This document shows, piece after piece, positions 26,013 to 36,358 of a stretch of DNA of 64,000 bases. The stretch's first letter is position 1, and the number at the start of each line of letters is the position of its first letter. The translations under genes were made by a program, and so were the position numbers. The stretch lies in contig WLWS01000004.1 in the NCBI GenBank assembly GCA_012103475.1, forward strand, positions 533,404-597,403, written 5' to 3'. The stretch comes from Gammaproteobacteria bacterium. GTDB lineage: Bacteria > Pseudomonadota > Gammaproteobacteria > Eutrophobiales > Eutrophobiaceae. Under the pieces are notes generated by a model. It saw only the letters and a program-made list of their open reading frames with translations, made no database searches and had not been told where the DNA came from.

Positions 26013-26780
26013 TCAAAAATATTATCCGCAGATCCTCTGCTCAACTGGTACGAACTCGGTCTGCCTTTTCAGTCGAAACCTGAGCTTCTCGGGGAGCTAA
26101 GTGTTGGCCGGACCAATCGAAGTTATCTGATTAGATCAGGAAATACGCGTTATATTCTTAGAATAAACGCGGATAATAGTCACATCCTCGGCATAAACCG
26201 GCAAAGGGAAAAAACCATAATTGAGATGGCGGGTGCTTTTGGCATTGCCCCGAAAGTACACTATTGCTCATTACATCACGGACTATTGCTTACAGAATAC
26301 ATCGATGGCCAGCATTGGCAGCCAGATGACCTTAAAGACCCTGGAAAAGCTACCTTGCTGACAGAAAGTCTTGCCGTTTTGCACTCTTTACCAGCTACGC
26401 CGACTAAGTTTGGCTATCGTCAACACGCAGAACACTACTGGCAACAACTTGAGTTGGCAAATGCTGATATTCCGGAAAGGCTTGCCGAAGACCGAAACCG
26501 GGTGCTGGAAATAATCGATAATATCCCGCCGCGAAGTGTGACCTGCCACCATGATCCACTACCCTTGAATATTATTGAAAAAGACGGGAAGCTTGTTTTT
26601 CTCGACTGGGAATATTCCGCACCTGGCTGGCCAGCTTTTGATTATGCTGCGCTATCTGTTGAATGGAATATCGCTATAGAAAAACTCAGTCTACCGCTAA
26701 GTATTTCGCACGACGAAGTTCAGCTTGCTAAAGAACTCTACATCTACCTCTGTGAGTTATGGACCTGCCTGCAGGCTTGA
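26013..26780 (+). CDS. Thiamine kinase-like phosphotransferase, no canonical start codon
   Basis: A choline/thiamine-kinase-fold phosphotransferase. Coding similarity begins shortly after the pnuT stop (NRSYLIRSGNTRYILRINAD) and includes the Brenner motif HHDPLPLNIIEKDGK with its catalytic Asp and Asn (about residues 180-194 of the open frame) and the DFG-like FLDWEYSAPG. The open frame extends upstream to a stop at 25965, yet it holds no ATG, GTG or TTG before ATG 26226. Starting there would remove the nucleotide-binding N-terminus. Either a rare start (ATA 26019 or CTG 26037) is used, or an indel has removed the start. I place the left end just after pnuT for this reason. The role would be phosphorylation of thiamine. 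Confidence 0.7.
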   Translation, partial: SKILSADPLLNWYELGLPFQSKPELLGELSVGRTNRSYLIRSGNTRYILRINADNSHILGINRQREKTIIEMAGAFGIAPKVHYCSLHHGLLLTEYIDGQHWQPDDLKDPGKATLLTESLAVLHSLPATPTKFGYRQHAEHYWQQLELANADIPERLAEDRNRVLEIIDNIPPRSVTCHHDPLPLNIIEKDGKLVFLDWEYSAPGWPAFDYAALSVEWNIAIEKLSLPLSISHDEVQLAKELYIYLCELWTCLQA

Positions 26781-26786
26781 ATACGC

Positions 26787-27749
<963 letters not shown>

Positions 27750-27886
27750 TTAGCTTGTAATTGACACGATGCGACGCTTTTAATAACACAAAATGGCGCG
27801 ACAAGATATCCATGTACTGAACTCACTGCCAGCACAAAACTTGTTAAAAGCGAAGAAGTCCAGTTATTGAACAGGAAATAAAGGTA

Positions 27887-28906
27887 TCACGCCGAAAGAT
27901 ATTCCTCGGCTTTCTCGCAGGCCATAGCGACAATCATTGGAGTCAACTCGCGCGCGGTTTCCGTCTCATTGCGCGTATGCGCCCAACCAAGATAGGTAGT
28001 TGCACGTGCCATAAGAAAGGCCGGGAACGACTGTAAATCTTCGTCACTCAAATCACGCTGCGTCCGGTAACCATCAATATAAGACGATATCAGGTGCTCA
28101 ATACTGCCTTCGGGATTACTGAAATACAGCGAAGTCGCCATTTCAAACAGGTGCCAGCCATAGCCGGCATCATCAAAATCAATCAAACGAATTCTATCCC
28201 CATCAACCAGCACATTCTCCGGCACCATGTCAGCATGGATCATGCTGTACTTGTCAGGAGCGTAGCCAAAGGCGTTCAACTCCTCTGTCACTTTACTACG
28301 CACCCGTAACATCAAATCGACCTGTCCCGGCGTTAATACTTCCAGTTCCCAGAACCGTCCCCAGAACGGTTCTTCTCCCATCAGTCCTTCAACATCCCAG
28401 GCATGCCGGTGAAAGCCTTCCGGTGGCGGCCAGGCACAGGCCTGATTATGCACACGTCCGGCCAGTTCGCCGATAGTGCGAAAGTTACTACTCTGAGTTT
28501 CGGCATCGCCTTCCAGACCACCTTCGATGCTGCCCAATTGCTCACCATCAACCCAGGCAAACATATCAATTTGCCGCGGTTTGCCGGCAATATCATTATC
28601 TGGAGCGACGAATAGTTCTCCGTCCAGTGTAGGAATCACCGCTGGTGTATCTATACCTTCTTCAGCCAGTGCCCGAATCCATTGCAGCTCCGAGCGTAAT
28701 GCCTCGTCAGAATGATACTCGGCCCGATGAATACGCAGAATCACCTTCTCCTGATTCTGTTTCTCTACTTTGAAAACCGCATTCTCACGCATTTTGATCA
28801 TGCTCAAAGTAGCGTCCTGCAAACCCCAGTTTGGAAGTACCAGCTCAGCCAGTTTTTGATAACGTCCCGCTTGTTGGTCGGGACTCAGTTGATAGAAATC
28901 TGTCAT
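27887..28906 (-). CDS. Phosphotransferase (hydroxylysine kinase-like, APH fold)
   Basis: A 339-residue aminoglycoside/homoserine-kinase-fold phosphotransferase. The catalytic loop is MIHADMVPENVLVDGDRIRL (about residues 225-244, Asp and Asn), followed by LIDFDDAGYGWHLFE, the metal-binding DFD. The fold matches the family that includes animal hydroxylysine kinase (AGPHD1). It is the third gene of an operon with an SDR and a class III aminotransferase-fold enzyme, and follows the latter after 12 bases. That pairing matches a phosphorylate-then-eliminate pathway for an amino alcohol such as 5-hydroxylysine or ethanolamine. The substrate is inferred from context only. Confidence 0.85.
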   Translation of the reverse strand: MTDFYQLSPDQQAGRYQKLAELVLPNWGLQDATLSMIKMRENAVFKVEKQNQEKVILRIHRAEYHSDEALRSELQWIRALAEEGIDTPAVIPTLDGELFVAPDNDIAGKPRQIDMFAWVDGEQLGSIEGGLEGDAETQSSNFRTIGELAGRVHNQACAWPPPEGFHRHAWDVEGLMGEEPFWGRFWELEVLTPGQVDLMLRVRSKVTEELNAFGYAPDKYSMIHADMVPENVLVDGDRIRLIDFDDAGYGWHLFEMATSLYFSNPEGSIEHLISSYIDGYRTQRDLSDEDLQSFPAFLMARATTYLGWAHTRNETETARELTPMIVAMACEKAEEYLSA

Positions 28907-28918
28907 TTTTTTGTCCGT

Positions 28919-30199
28919 TTATATTCCACGAAGCACATCATCGAGGGTTGATAAGAGGAGATCGGCATTCTCGGTACTGAAAGGTAAAGGCGGTCGCATT
29001 TTCAGGATGTTGTCCTGAATACCAATCTTACTAAGTAAAATACCACGTTCCTTAAGCTCATTTACCACTCGACTGGTTTCTGCTGTGGCACCTTCCTTCG
29101 TCGTTCTGTCTTTGACCAGCTCCAGACCGTTAAACAAGCCATGTCCACGCACGTCTCCAATGATCTCGTGTTTATCCTTTAACTTGCGCAAGCCCTTCCG
29201 AATGTACTCACCAACCAGTTTAGAGTTTTCCTGTAGATTTTCCTTTTCGATAACATCGAGCACCGCCATACCCACGGCACACTGAACCGGATTCCCGCCA
29301 AAGGTGTTGAAGTACATAACCTCTTTTCGAAAATCGTTGACCAGATCGGCCCGCGCAACCAGTCCGGCAAGCGGATGTCCGTTACCCATTGGTTTCCCCA
29401 TCGTCGCGATATCGGGTGCCACAGCGGAAACCTGATAGCCCCACATGTGTTCACCAGTACGGGCAAAGCCAGACTGCACTTCATCAGCAATGTATAAGCC
29501 ACCCGCTTCACGAACAAGGGCAACGGCTTTAGCCATATAAGTATCCGGCACCTTCGGCAAACCTTCGTTAGCAAAAATCGGGCAAAACAACAGACCGGCG
29601 AAACCAATCCCTTCTTCTTTAAATTCTTCAATCGCCTTTCTCACCAGCTCAGCATACTCATCCGCCAGCGCAGCGCCTTCTGTATCGGAAATCGGCCGAT
29701 AGCTTTCCGGGTAAGGCACGGCTTTTACCCGTTTACTGCCCGTCCTGCCATCATGAAAAAGCGTGGCCAGTTCATCAACGGCCTCAGAGTTACCGTGATA
29801 GGTGGCATTGCTGCAGATTATGCCCTGCCCGCCGGTAATGAAGCGTGCCATTCTCAGAGCCAGCTCGTTGGCTTCCGTACCGCTGCAGGTGAAAAATGCC
29901 ATCGACAATGTTTCGTCATGTAAAGCCGTCAGACGTTCCGCATAGTCAAGCACGGTTTCATGTAAATAACGGGTGTGAACATTGAGCAGTGTTGATTGCC
30001 TGTGCAGAGCTTCAACAACATGAGGGTGGCAATGACCTACATTAGGAACGTTGTTATATACGTCGAGATACTCTTTCCCGTCGGCGTCATAAAGATAGAC
30101 GCCTTCGCCACGGACAATGTGCACCGGTTCATCGTAGAATAAAGGTGCCCCGGCTCCGAGCAGACGCTTGCGGCGCTCGAGAATAGTTTCTTCACTCAT
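28919..30199 (-). CDS. Class III aminotransferase-fold enzyme, phospho-lyase-like
   Basis: A 426-residue PLP enzyme of the class III aminotransferase fold. The cofactor Lys is in [15 protein letters not shown] (about residues 264-278), preceded by [17 protein letters not shown] (about 237-253). The opening [20 protein letters not shown] and [19 protein letters not shown] closely resemble the branch with ethanolamine-phosphate and phosphohydroxylysine phospho-lyases (AGXT2L1/2) rather than ornithine or GABA aminotransferases. The kinase downstream supports a phospho-lyase role. Its ATG overlaps the end of the SDR gene by eight bases. Confidence 0.88.
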   Translation of the reverse strand: MSEETILERRKRLLGAGAPLFYDEPVHIVRGEGVYLYDADGKEYLDVYNNVPNVGHCHPHVVEALHRQSTLLNVHTRYLHETVLDYAERLTALHDETLSMAFFTCSGTEANELALRMARFITGGQGIICSNATYHGNSEAVDELATLFHDGRTGSKRVKAVPYPESYRPISDTEGAALADEYAELVRKAIEEFKEEGIGFAGLLFCPIFANEGLPKVPDTYMAKAVALVREAGGLYIADEVQSGFARTGEHMWGYQVSAVAPDIATMGKPMGNGHPLAGLVARADLVNDFRKEVMYFNTFGGNPVQCAVGMAVLDVIEKENLQENSKLVGEYIRKGLRKLKDKHEIIGDVRGHGLFNGLELVKDRTTKEGATAETSRVVNELKERGILLSKIGIQDNILKMRPPLPFSTENADLLLSTLDDVLRGI

Positions 30200-30995
30200 T
30201 ATTCTGATTATTCATTTCGTCCATACAGATCGGACTTTCCGGCAGCGTTGACCCGCCGTCAACGACAATAGTTTGCCCGGTAACATAGCCCGCTTCGTCA
30301 CTGGCAAGATAGAGCATGGCGTAAGCAATATCTTCCGGCACACCCAGATGACCATTGGGAATGTAGTATTCCATCTGTTTAATTCCATCTGCGTCAGTCA
30401 GCAGCTCCATTGCCGGTGTTCTTATATAACCCGGTTCAACGCCGTTTACGGTAATACCCTCACGAGCAAGTTCAAGCGCCGCATTACGAATAAAACCATT
30501 CACACCACTTTTGGAAGCGGCATAGTAAGTAAGACCCGGATAAGCCACCCTTGGCCCGGTGACGGAAGAGGTAAACAGAAGACGTCCTTTTTTCTGCTTT
30601 TTGAAATGCGGAATACAGGCGGATGAAAGACGAATGCAGGCTTTAAGATTAACCGAAAAAGATTCTTCCATATCTTCTTCATTATAGTCTTCGATTGCGC
30701 CCATAGCAAAAGAGGCTGCGTTATGTACCATAATGTCCAACTGTCCGTACTCGGCCACTGCCCGCTCGACAACATCTTTCGCGCTGTCGACTGCGCCGAT
30801 GTCTGTGGTAATCAGGAGTGCCTGACCGCCTGCCGATTTGATCCTGTTAACAGTTTCGGCGCCATTCTTCTCGGTACGGGTGGCAACCACCACTTTTGCG
30901 CCTTCATCGGCGAAGACTCTGGCAATGCCTTCGCCAATCCCCTGGCCGGCACCTGTTATGATCGCTACTTTCCCTTTCAGTCGTGCGTTTCCCAT
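30192..30995 (-). CDS. Short-chain dehydrogenase/reductase
   Basis: A 267-residue classical SDR. The cofactor site IITGAGQGIGEGIARVFADE is at about residues 12-31. NAAS (about 90) and the catalytic Tyr-Lys pair in YYAASKSGVNG (about 155-165) are present. An acidic residue after the second strand is not obvious and VATRTEKN suggests NADPH preference. It is the first gene of the operon with the phospho-lyase-like enzyme and the kinase, and may oxidise or reduce a product such as an aldehyde. It is divergent from the MFS gene. Confidence 0.9.
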   Translation of the reverse strand: MGNARLKGKVAIITGAGQGIGEGIARVFADEGAKVVVATRTEKNGAETVNRIKSAGGQALLITTDIGAVDSAKDVVERAVAEYGQLDIMVHNAASFAMGAIEDYNEEDMEESFSVNLKACIRLSSACIPHFKKQKKGRLLFTSSVTGPRVAYPGLTYYAASKSGVNGFIRNAALELAREGITVNGVEPGYIRTPAMELLTDADGIKQMEYYIPNGHLGVPEDIAYAMLYLASDEAGYVTGQTIVVDGGSTLPESPICMDEMNNQNNE

Positions 30996-31084
30996 TACGT
31001 CCCCCCGTCCACTCTATTTCTTCACATTATAGGGTTTAATGATAAGCTGACAGGTCAACACAAACAATGACAGCCTATTAAATC

Positions 31085-32263
31085 ATGCTCCTTCATTTCA
31101 TTCTCGGTGACAACTCTCAGATAGATTTAAACAGTTCAAAAACACTGATAGCGGCAATGTTGATGGCAGTCATCGGCCCCGAGGTATTCATCGTGCAACC
31201 CGGCTTTGTGCAGGGCATGGTCGAATACATGGGCTTTAGTGAAAAAATGGCGGGGGATATTTCTTCAGCGGAAATGTGGGGTATTGCGCTAACGACTGTG
31301 CTAATGACTTTTTGTGCAGCCCGATTTAACTGGCGCCGGGTAATTCTTGTTTCTTTGCTGCTTATGGTGATTGGCAATCTGGCTTCTATATTTACCACTA
31401 GTCCACTGCTATTCGGTTTCTGGCGCTTCATAGTCGGTTTAGGTGCAGGTGGACTGGTATCACTGAGTTTTACGATTGTCGGTTTAACGGATAAACCAGA
31501 CCGGAATTTTGGTTATATGATTATGTGGGTTCTGGTTTATGGTGCCGTAGTTTTACTGGCAATGCCGACCGCTTATCAGCTAATTGGCATGTCCGGCGTG
31601 CTTGTTTTTCTCGCTCTTCTACCTGCCTTCGGTTTATTTTTCATTCGTAATCTTCCTGAATCTGGTGCTGAACACATGCAGCTGGAAGCTGATGCCGTAA
31701 ATTTGCCCGGCATATTTAAATATATCGCGTTACTGGCAATGTTCTGCTATTTCCTCGGACAGGGTGTAGTGTGGGCCTATCTTTTTCTTATTGGTCTGAC
31801 AGGCGGCGCCACTGAACAGGAAGTGGCTAACGGCCTGACCGCCTCACAGTTTTTAGGTGTGGCAGGCGCTTTTACCGCAGCGATGATTGGTAGTCGTTTC
31901 GGACGCCCTCTACCTTTATCCATTGGTATACTGGGAACACTGATACCGCTATTCTGGTTGTTCGGTAGCACAGGTGCTCTGGTATATGGAGTGGCAGTAT
32001 GTATTTACAATTATTTCTGGAATGTTACACACCCCTACCTGCTCGGCGCTATGGCCAGTTTCGATCAATCAGGTAAAGTTGTCACTTATGCCGTTGCTGT
32101 GCAAATGCTCGGTATTGCGAATGGCCCCTGGATTGCCGCACGGGTTTTTACTGAAGGTGATTTCTCTAATGTTATCTGGCTCGGAATAACCCTGTTCACC
32201 CTGTCACTGGTTTTTATTCTGCCACCGGTCTTTAAACAAAAAAGTCTTGCTACCAATATCTAA
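31085..32263 (+). CDS. MFS transporter
   Basis: A 392-residue major facilitator protein with about twelve hydrophobic segments. The family loop between segments 2 and 3 is weak (FCAARFNWRRVI). GFWRFIVGLGAGGLVSLSFT (about residues 110-129) is the typical segment 4. An N-terminal part of about 18 residues precedes the first membrane span, and a later ATG at 31157 (MLMAVIGPEVF) could be the start. The gene is divergent from the SDR-led operon and probably imports its substrate, an inference from position alone. Confidence 0.85.
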   Translation: MLLHFILGDNSQIDLNSSKTLIAAMLMAVIGPEVFIVQPGFVQGMVEYMGFSEKMAGDISSAEMWGIALTTVLMTFCAARFNWRRVILVSLLLMVIGNLASIFTTSPLLFGFWRFIVGLGAGGLVSLSFTIVGLTDKPDRNFGYMIMWVLVYGAVVLLAMPTAYQLIGMSGVLVFLALLPAFGLFFIRNLPESGAEHMQLEADAVNLPGIFKYIALLAMFCYFLGQGVVWAYLFLIGLTGGATEQEVANGLTASQFLGVAGAFTAAMIGSRFGRPLPLSIGILGTLIPLFWLFGSTGALVYGVAVCIYNYFWNVTHPYLLGAMASFDQSGKVVTYAVAVQMLGIANGPWIAARVFTEGDFSNVIWLGITLFTLSLVFILPPVFKQKSLATNI

Positions 32264-32619
32264 TCAGACTGACAGAAATACACGCGCCGGTTTCTAATTT
32301 TGAAGTTTTCGAATTCAAGCTCATCTGCAAATCTCAGATCAATACGCTCCCCGTTATTTTTCAATCCTGTAAAGTTTCCACAACACACTGCCGCGTTGTC
32401 ATTCGTATAAATTGACTCGATGGTGTGAACGCCTGACTGTATCGGACGAATTTTTTCATAATAAGTCATAATCGCTTTACGGCCTTTATAAAGCGGAAAT
32501 CCGGTCACTTCATAAACCGCGTCATCACTGAATAATTTTGCCAGCGAATCCCAGTCTTGATTATCAATTGCAGTTAATAAGGCCTCAACAATACCGCTAA
32601 TAAATTTCTGATCGAGCAT
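32260..32619 (-). CDS. NTF2-like / SnoaL-like domain protein
   Basis: A 119-residue single-domain protein of the nuclear transport factor 2 fold. VEALLTAIDNQDWDSLAKLF, DDAVYEV and the central KGRKAIMTYYEKI are the usual helical cone start. I chose the ATG at 32617-32619; the same frame stays open for another 123 codons upstream, but that part has no family similarity and lies opposite the amidase gene. The fold is used by isomerases and small binding proteins. No catalytic residues can be assigned. It converges with the MFS gene, overlapping by four bases. Confidence 0.78.
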   Translation of the reverse strand: MLDQKFISGIVEALLTAIDNQDWDSLAKLFSDDAVYEVTGFPLYKGRKAIMTYYEKIRPIQSGVHTIESIYTNDNAAVCCGNFTGLKNNGERIDLRFADELEFENFKIRNRRVYFCQSD

Positions 32620-32749
32620 AATTTTCCAGTCATTTCCTGATATTTGCAGGTAAGCCTGCGTTTCGTCTGTTCTATCGAATATTACTCTTTTAGGGTGTAT
32701 ATTACATCGCCTCACTGCTATAAAAATAATATGAGGCTGAGTAATAAAA

Positions 32750-34153
32750 ATGGATACTAGACAACTCTCTGTGACCAATTTTCTACAAGCGGTAACATCC
32801 GGCTCACTATCAATTACTGAGGTCGCTGAACAAACCAGCGCTGCAATCGAAGACAGGAAAAACCTGAATACCATTATCAGTTCGAATGAAAAGTTACTGG
32901 CAGAAAATGCACTGACCCTCCAGCAGAAACTATCGGACAAGAATATTCTGCCACTGCACGGTTTACCCGTGCTGGTAAAAGACAACATCGATACCGAGGA
33001 TTTCCCAACCAGCGCCGCATGTCCGGCTCTGTCTGAGCATCAGCCCAAAGTTGATGCTGGTGTCGTACGAAGACTGAAAGAAGCAGGTGCCTTGATTGTC
33101 GGTAAGGCAAATATGCATGAACTGGCTTTCGGAATTACCAGTAATAACGCTTTCACGGGCGCCGTACACAACCCCTATAATGAGTCCTGCATACCAGGCG
33201 GCAGCAGTGGCGGTAGTGCGGCAGCAGTGAGTGCAGGCATTGTACCTGTTGCTCTGGGTTCTGATACAGGCGGCTCCAATCGCATTCCGGCTTCACTGTG
33301 CGGTGTATGCGGTTTCCGCCCAAGCCTTGCTCGCTATCCCGACGATCATCTGGTCAACCTCTCGAAAACCCGGGATACGGTAGGCATTTTTGCCGCGAGT
33401 GTAGATGACATTATTCCTGTGGATGCTGTTCTGGCTGAAAATGCTAAGCCTGTTCATGCTGAGTTGCAGTCATTACGCATTGCCGTTCCAAGAGATCCGT
33501 TTTTCAAGGATCTTGAAAACGAAACCGCCAAAGTCATGGAAACAACTCTCGCTACCCTGAATAATGCCGGCGTAAATCTGATAGAAATTGATATGCCAGA
33601 TGTTTTTTTACTAAACGAAAAGATCAGCTTTCCAGTAGCTTTATTCGAAAACATACGTGAACTCAGAGAATATCTGCAAGTAAACAAGATCGGTATCACA
33701 CTAGAGGAATTAACCGATAACATAGCCAGCCCTGATGTGAAACATATTATGCAAGCTGCTCTCGGTGAGCAAAATGTGCCGGAAGAAATCTATCTCGAAG
33801 CCATTAAGGTTCACCGCCCGCAATTAATAAAAATGTACGCTGACTTTTTTAGCGACAACAAGATTGATGCCATGATCTACCCAACCGCACCGCTTACAGC
33901 AAGGCCAATCGGTCAGGATGAAATGGTAGAAGTAAACGGACAACAGGTACCGACATTCCCAAGTTACACTCGCAATGGCGATCCTAGTTCCAATGCAGGT
34001 ATTCCCAGTCTTTCAATTCCGGCTGGACTGGCAAGTAATGGATTACCAGTAGGACTCTCCATAGACGGACCCGAAGGCCTCGATGATGAAGTTCTGGCTA
34101 TCGGCAGTTTGTTTGATTCAATTATTCCAAAAATCAAGGGCCCGTTTGCTTAA
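32750..34153 (+). CDS. Amidase, indoleacetamide hydrolase-like
   Basis: A 467-residue amidase-signature enzyme. The catalytic Ser-cisSer-Lys triad is seen as LVKDNID (Lys, about residue 78), [10 protein letters not shown] (about 151-160) and [18 protein letters not shown] (about 173-190). The late part, [17 protein letters not shown] with [13 protein letters not shown], and [13 protein letters not shown] resemble indole-3-acetamide and mandelamide hydrolases more than glutamyl-tRNA amidotransferases. It would hydrolyse an aryl-acetamide to the acid and ammonia. A LuxR regulator follows after 18 bases. It is divergent from the NTF2-like gene. Confidence 0.88.
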   Translation: MDTRQLSVTNFLQAVTSGSLSITEVAEQTSAAIEDRKNLNTIISSNEKLLAENALTLQQKLSDKNILPLHGLPVLVKDNIDTEDFPTSAACPALSEHQPKVDAGVVRRLKEAGALIVGKANMHELAFGITSNNAFTGAVHNPYNESCIPGGSSGGSAAAVSAGIVPVALGSDTGGSNRIPASLCGVCGFRPSLARYPDDHLVNLSKTRDTVGIFAASVDDIIPVDAVLAENAKPVHAELQSLRIAVPRDPFFKDLENETAKVMETTLATLNNAGVNLIEIDMPDVFLLNEKISFPVALFENIRELREYLQVNKIGITLEELTDNIASPDVKHIMQAALGEQNVPEEIYLEAIKVHRPQLIKMYADFFSDNKIDAMIYPTAPLTARPIGQDEMVEVNGQQVPTFPSYTRNGDPSSNAGIPSLSIPAGLASNGLPVGLSIDGPEGLDDEVLAIGSLFDSIIPKIKGPFA

Positions 34154-34171
34154 TATCAAATTCCCCTGAAA

Positions 34172-34987
34172 ATGACTCCATCGATCGACACGTCCCTGTT
34201 TTTACCGGGCTTGACTGCAGTCAGTAATTACATCGGTGAGACGGAGTTCGATAAGACTCTTTTCAATTTTCTGAATACCAGTCTGCATATCGATCACTTT
34301 GCCGTATTTACCTATTTCAATGAAGAAGGCGCAGGTCATTTATTTACCAGAAGTATCATGCCTGCTGCTGAAGCTGAAGAACTGGCGAAAGACTATGTTG
34401 ATGAGTATCACCAACGTGATCCGCATTTTAAACAGACACAAACACAGTTCGCTGAACACAATAACGAAACAGTGCATCCGAGTTTACCCGATGAATACGA
34501 CCCGGAATATCGAGACCATTTTTTCACTCAACACGATCTGGTCGATAAAGTCTCTGTAACCCGCAAAGTGGATGAAGGATATATTTACTGCAACTTCTAT
34601 CGAATAGGAGAGTCCGGCCAATTCAGTGAGCATGAGAAACTACTATTCGACAAGATCCTGCCCTTGATCACGAATTTAATTGTATGTCACTTCAAAATCC
34701 TGCGTTTTCATGGAGAAAAAAACACCAGTGAAGAAAGCAGTGCCAGAAGTCTGGTGCATTCGATAATTAGTTCACATACCGAACCTTTCGATAAACTCAC
34801 TACCAGAGAGTCAGAAGTCTGCGAACGTATTCTGGTTGGTTTTACTTCTACCGGCATTGCTCTGGATCTGGACATTGCCGAATCAAATGTTAACACTTAT
34901 CGTCGAAGATCCTATGAAAAACTTGGGATAGCTTCACAGAACGAACTGTTTTCACTCTGTATTTTCGCGCTAAACAAACTTAAATAA
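34172..34987 (+). CDS. LuxR-family transcriptional regulator
   Basis: A 271-residue regulator. Residues 1-180 form a sensor-like domain with no clear homology to autoinducer-binding domains: the Trp and Asp pattern of LuxR/LasR is not seen. A C-terminal LuxR helix-turn-helix spans about residues 208-265 (LTTRESEVCERILVGFTS, then IALDLDIAESNVNTYRRR). It lies directly downstream of the amidase and 9 bases before the cytochrome b561 gene, so it may be cotranscribed with both. Effector unknown. Confidence 0.87.
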   Translation: MTPSIDTSLFLPGLTAVSNYIGETEFDKTLFNFLNTSLHIDHFAVFTYFNEEGAGHLFTRSIMPAAEAEELAKDYVDEYHQRDPHFKQTQTQFAEHNNETVHPSLPDEYDPEYRDHFFTQHDLVDKVSVTRKVDEGYIYCNFYRIGESGQFSEHEKLLFDKILPLITNLIVCHFKILRFHGEKNTSEESSARSLVHSIISSHTEPFDKLTTRESEVCERILVGFTSTGIALDLDIAESNVNTYRRRSYEKLGIASQNELFSLCIFALNKLK

Positions 34988-34996
34988 TGAGTCAAT

Positions 34997-35542
34997 ATGC
35001 AAATTAAAAACACCAAAGAAAAATTCGGACTGATCACTAAACTATTTCACTGGTCTATCGCAATATCCATAATCGCCCTGATCTGGCTCGGCTGGTATAT
35101 GGTAGATCTCACCTATTACGACAAGTGGTATAACAAATCACTGACCTGGCACAAATCTCTGGGTATGTTGGTGCTTGGTGCGGCTCTGCTTAAAATTGGC
35201 TGGCAATTGCATTCACCTGCACCGGATACGACCAAAGCCCTGAAGAAATGGGAACGTATGTCAGCTTACCTCATGCATAAATTATTATTGGCGATGATGA
35301 TTCTGATTCCATTCACGGGCTACCTGATTTCGACATCGAATGGCAAAGTGGTCGATATTTTCGGCTGGTTTGAAATTCCGGCACTGATATCAAAAAACCG
35401 TGAGATACGCGATATAGCGATTGAAATTCATTTTTACACTGCCTACGCGACGGCGATATTCATTATTGGTCATGTTGCTGCAGCGCTCAAGCATCAGTTC
35501 ATTAACAAGGACAGTACTTTGACAAAAATGCTCTGGCGTTAA
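34997..35542 (+). CDS. Cytochrome b561 family protein
   Basis: A 181-residue, four-helix membrane cytochrome b561 of the bacterial CybB type. Haem-ligand histidines are visible in KLFHWSIAISII (about residue 17), LTWHKSLGMLVLG (about 50), and the final helix with YTAYATAIFIIGHVAAALKH (about 150-170). It should move electrons between the quinone pool and a periplasmic partner. YceI-family proteins often neighbour CybB, and one is encoded here on the facing strand. A hairpin with an A/T run separates the two genes. Confidence 0.9.
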   Translation: MQIKNTKEKFGLITKLFHWSIAISIIALIWLGWYMVDLTYYDKWYNKSLTWHKSLGMLVLGAALLKIGWQLHSPAPDTTKALKKWERMSAYLMHKLLLAMMILIPFTGYLISTSNGKVVDIFGWFEIPALISKNREIRDIAIEIHFYTAYATAIFIIGHVAAALKHQFINKDSTLTKMLWR

Positions 35543-35546
35543 TACG

Positions 35547-35579
35547 AAAAAAAGAGTCAGCACACTGATGCTGACTCTT
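35547..35579 (-). terminator. Rho-independent terminator of the yceI gene
   Basis: An 11-base-pair stem, AAGAGTCAGCA (35552-35562) with TGCTGACTCTT (35569-35579), has a six-base loop. On the minus strand it is followed by a run of T (35547-35553). It lies between the convergent cytochrome b561 and YceI genes and ends the YceI transcript. It may also slow transcription from the other side. Confidence 0.8.
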
Positions 35580-35596
35580 GCTAAGCAAATTACTTT

Positions 35597-36187
35597 TTAC
35601 TTTCTGACACCTTCTATAAAAAGATCAAAATCCATCGTTTCTGCTGCAGGACCCAAATTATAATCCATACCAAAATCGGCGCGACGAATCTTGGTAGTGG
35701 CTTCAAAACCAGCTCTGTAACCACCCCAGGGATCGTCCCCTTCTCCAATCACTTTAACATCCAGTGTGACGGGCTTACTGACTCCGTGCAGGGTTAATAC
35801 TCCATCCATCTTTCCTCCACTGGTATCGCCATGGTACTTCGTGCTTTTGAATGTCGCTGTTGGATACTTTTCAACATCAAGAAAGTCTTCCTCACGTAAA
35901 TGCTTGTCCCGTTCCGCATGATTACTATCGATACTCGCCGTTTTAATCTCAACATTGATTGAAGCGGAACCCGGGTTTGACTTATCCCAGTTGAAACTAC
36001 CACCGAAATCGTTAAAGCGCCCCAACAACACGCTATAGCCGAGATGGACAATTCGAAATTGAACAAAAGCATGCATGCCTTTGATATCGATTCCATATTC
36101 AGCAGCACTGGCAGAAAAACTCATACTTAGGCCGCAAATCAGCCCAAACAATATTTTTCTGATACTGGATTCTCCAAATTTCTTCAT
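35597..36187 (-). CDS. YceI-family periplasmic lipid-binding protein
   Basis: A 196-residue protein with a signal peptide (about residues 1-28, ending SFSASA) and a lipocalin-like YceI domain. Signature segments are YGIDIKGMHAFVQFRIVHLG, RFNDFGGSFNWD, and the conserved ADFGMDYNLGP near the end. Members bind isoprenoid quinones or amides in the periplasm. The convergent cytochrome b561 gene supports a quinone-related role. The gene runs from a start preceded by GGAGCAAAAGA on the minus strand (36190-36200). Confidence 0.93.
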   Translation of the reverse strand: MKKFGESSIRKILFGLICGLSMSFSASAAEYGIDIKGMHAFVQFRIVHLGYSVLLGRFNDFGGSFNWDKSNPGSASINVEIKTASIDSNHAERDKHLREEDFLDVEKYPTATFKSTKYHGDTSGGKMDGVLTLHGVSKPVTLDVKVIGEGDDPWGGYRAGFEATTKIRRADFGMDYNLGPAAETMDFDLFIEGVRK

Positions 36188-36358
36188 TCTTTTGCTCCTG
36201 TGTACGGTTATTGTTTTAAAAATCTTACTTTAGACAGGCCGCTGTAAAACTAGTTGCGATCACCCCGCGTGGATTTTAGACACAATCCTCAGCTCTCACA
36301 AATCAATCGCTAAGTACCTGTATTACATAACATTAGATAAATTCCCCCGTGTACACAC

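Noticed and set aside
32620..32988. Upstream extension of the NTF2-like gene on the minus strand
   Set aside because: The frame is open but lies opposite the amidase gene, and the extra residues have no family similarity. The start at 32619 gives a complete domain.
34172..34987. Quorum-sensing LuxR receptor
   Set aside because: The N-terminal domain lacks the Trp/Tyr/Asp pattern of autoinducer-binding domains, and no luxI-type synthase is nearby.
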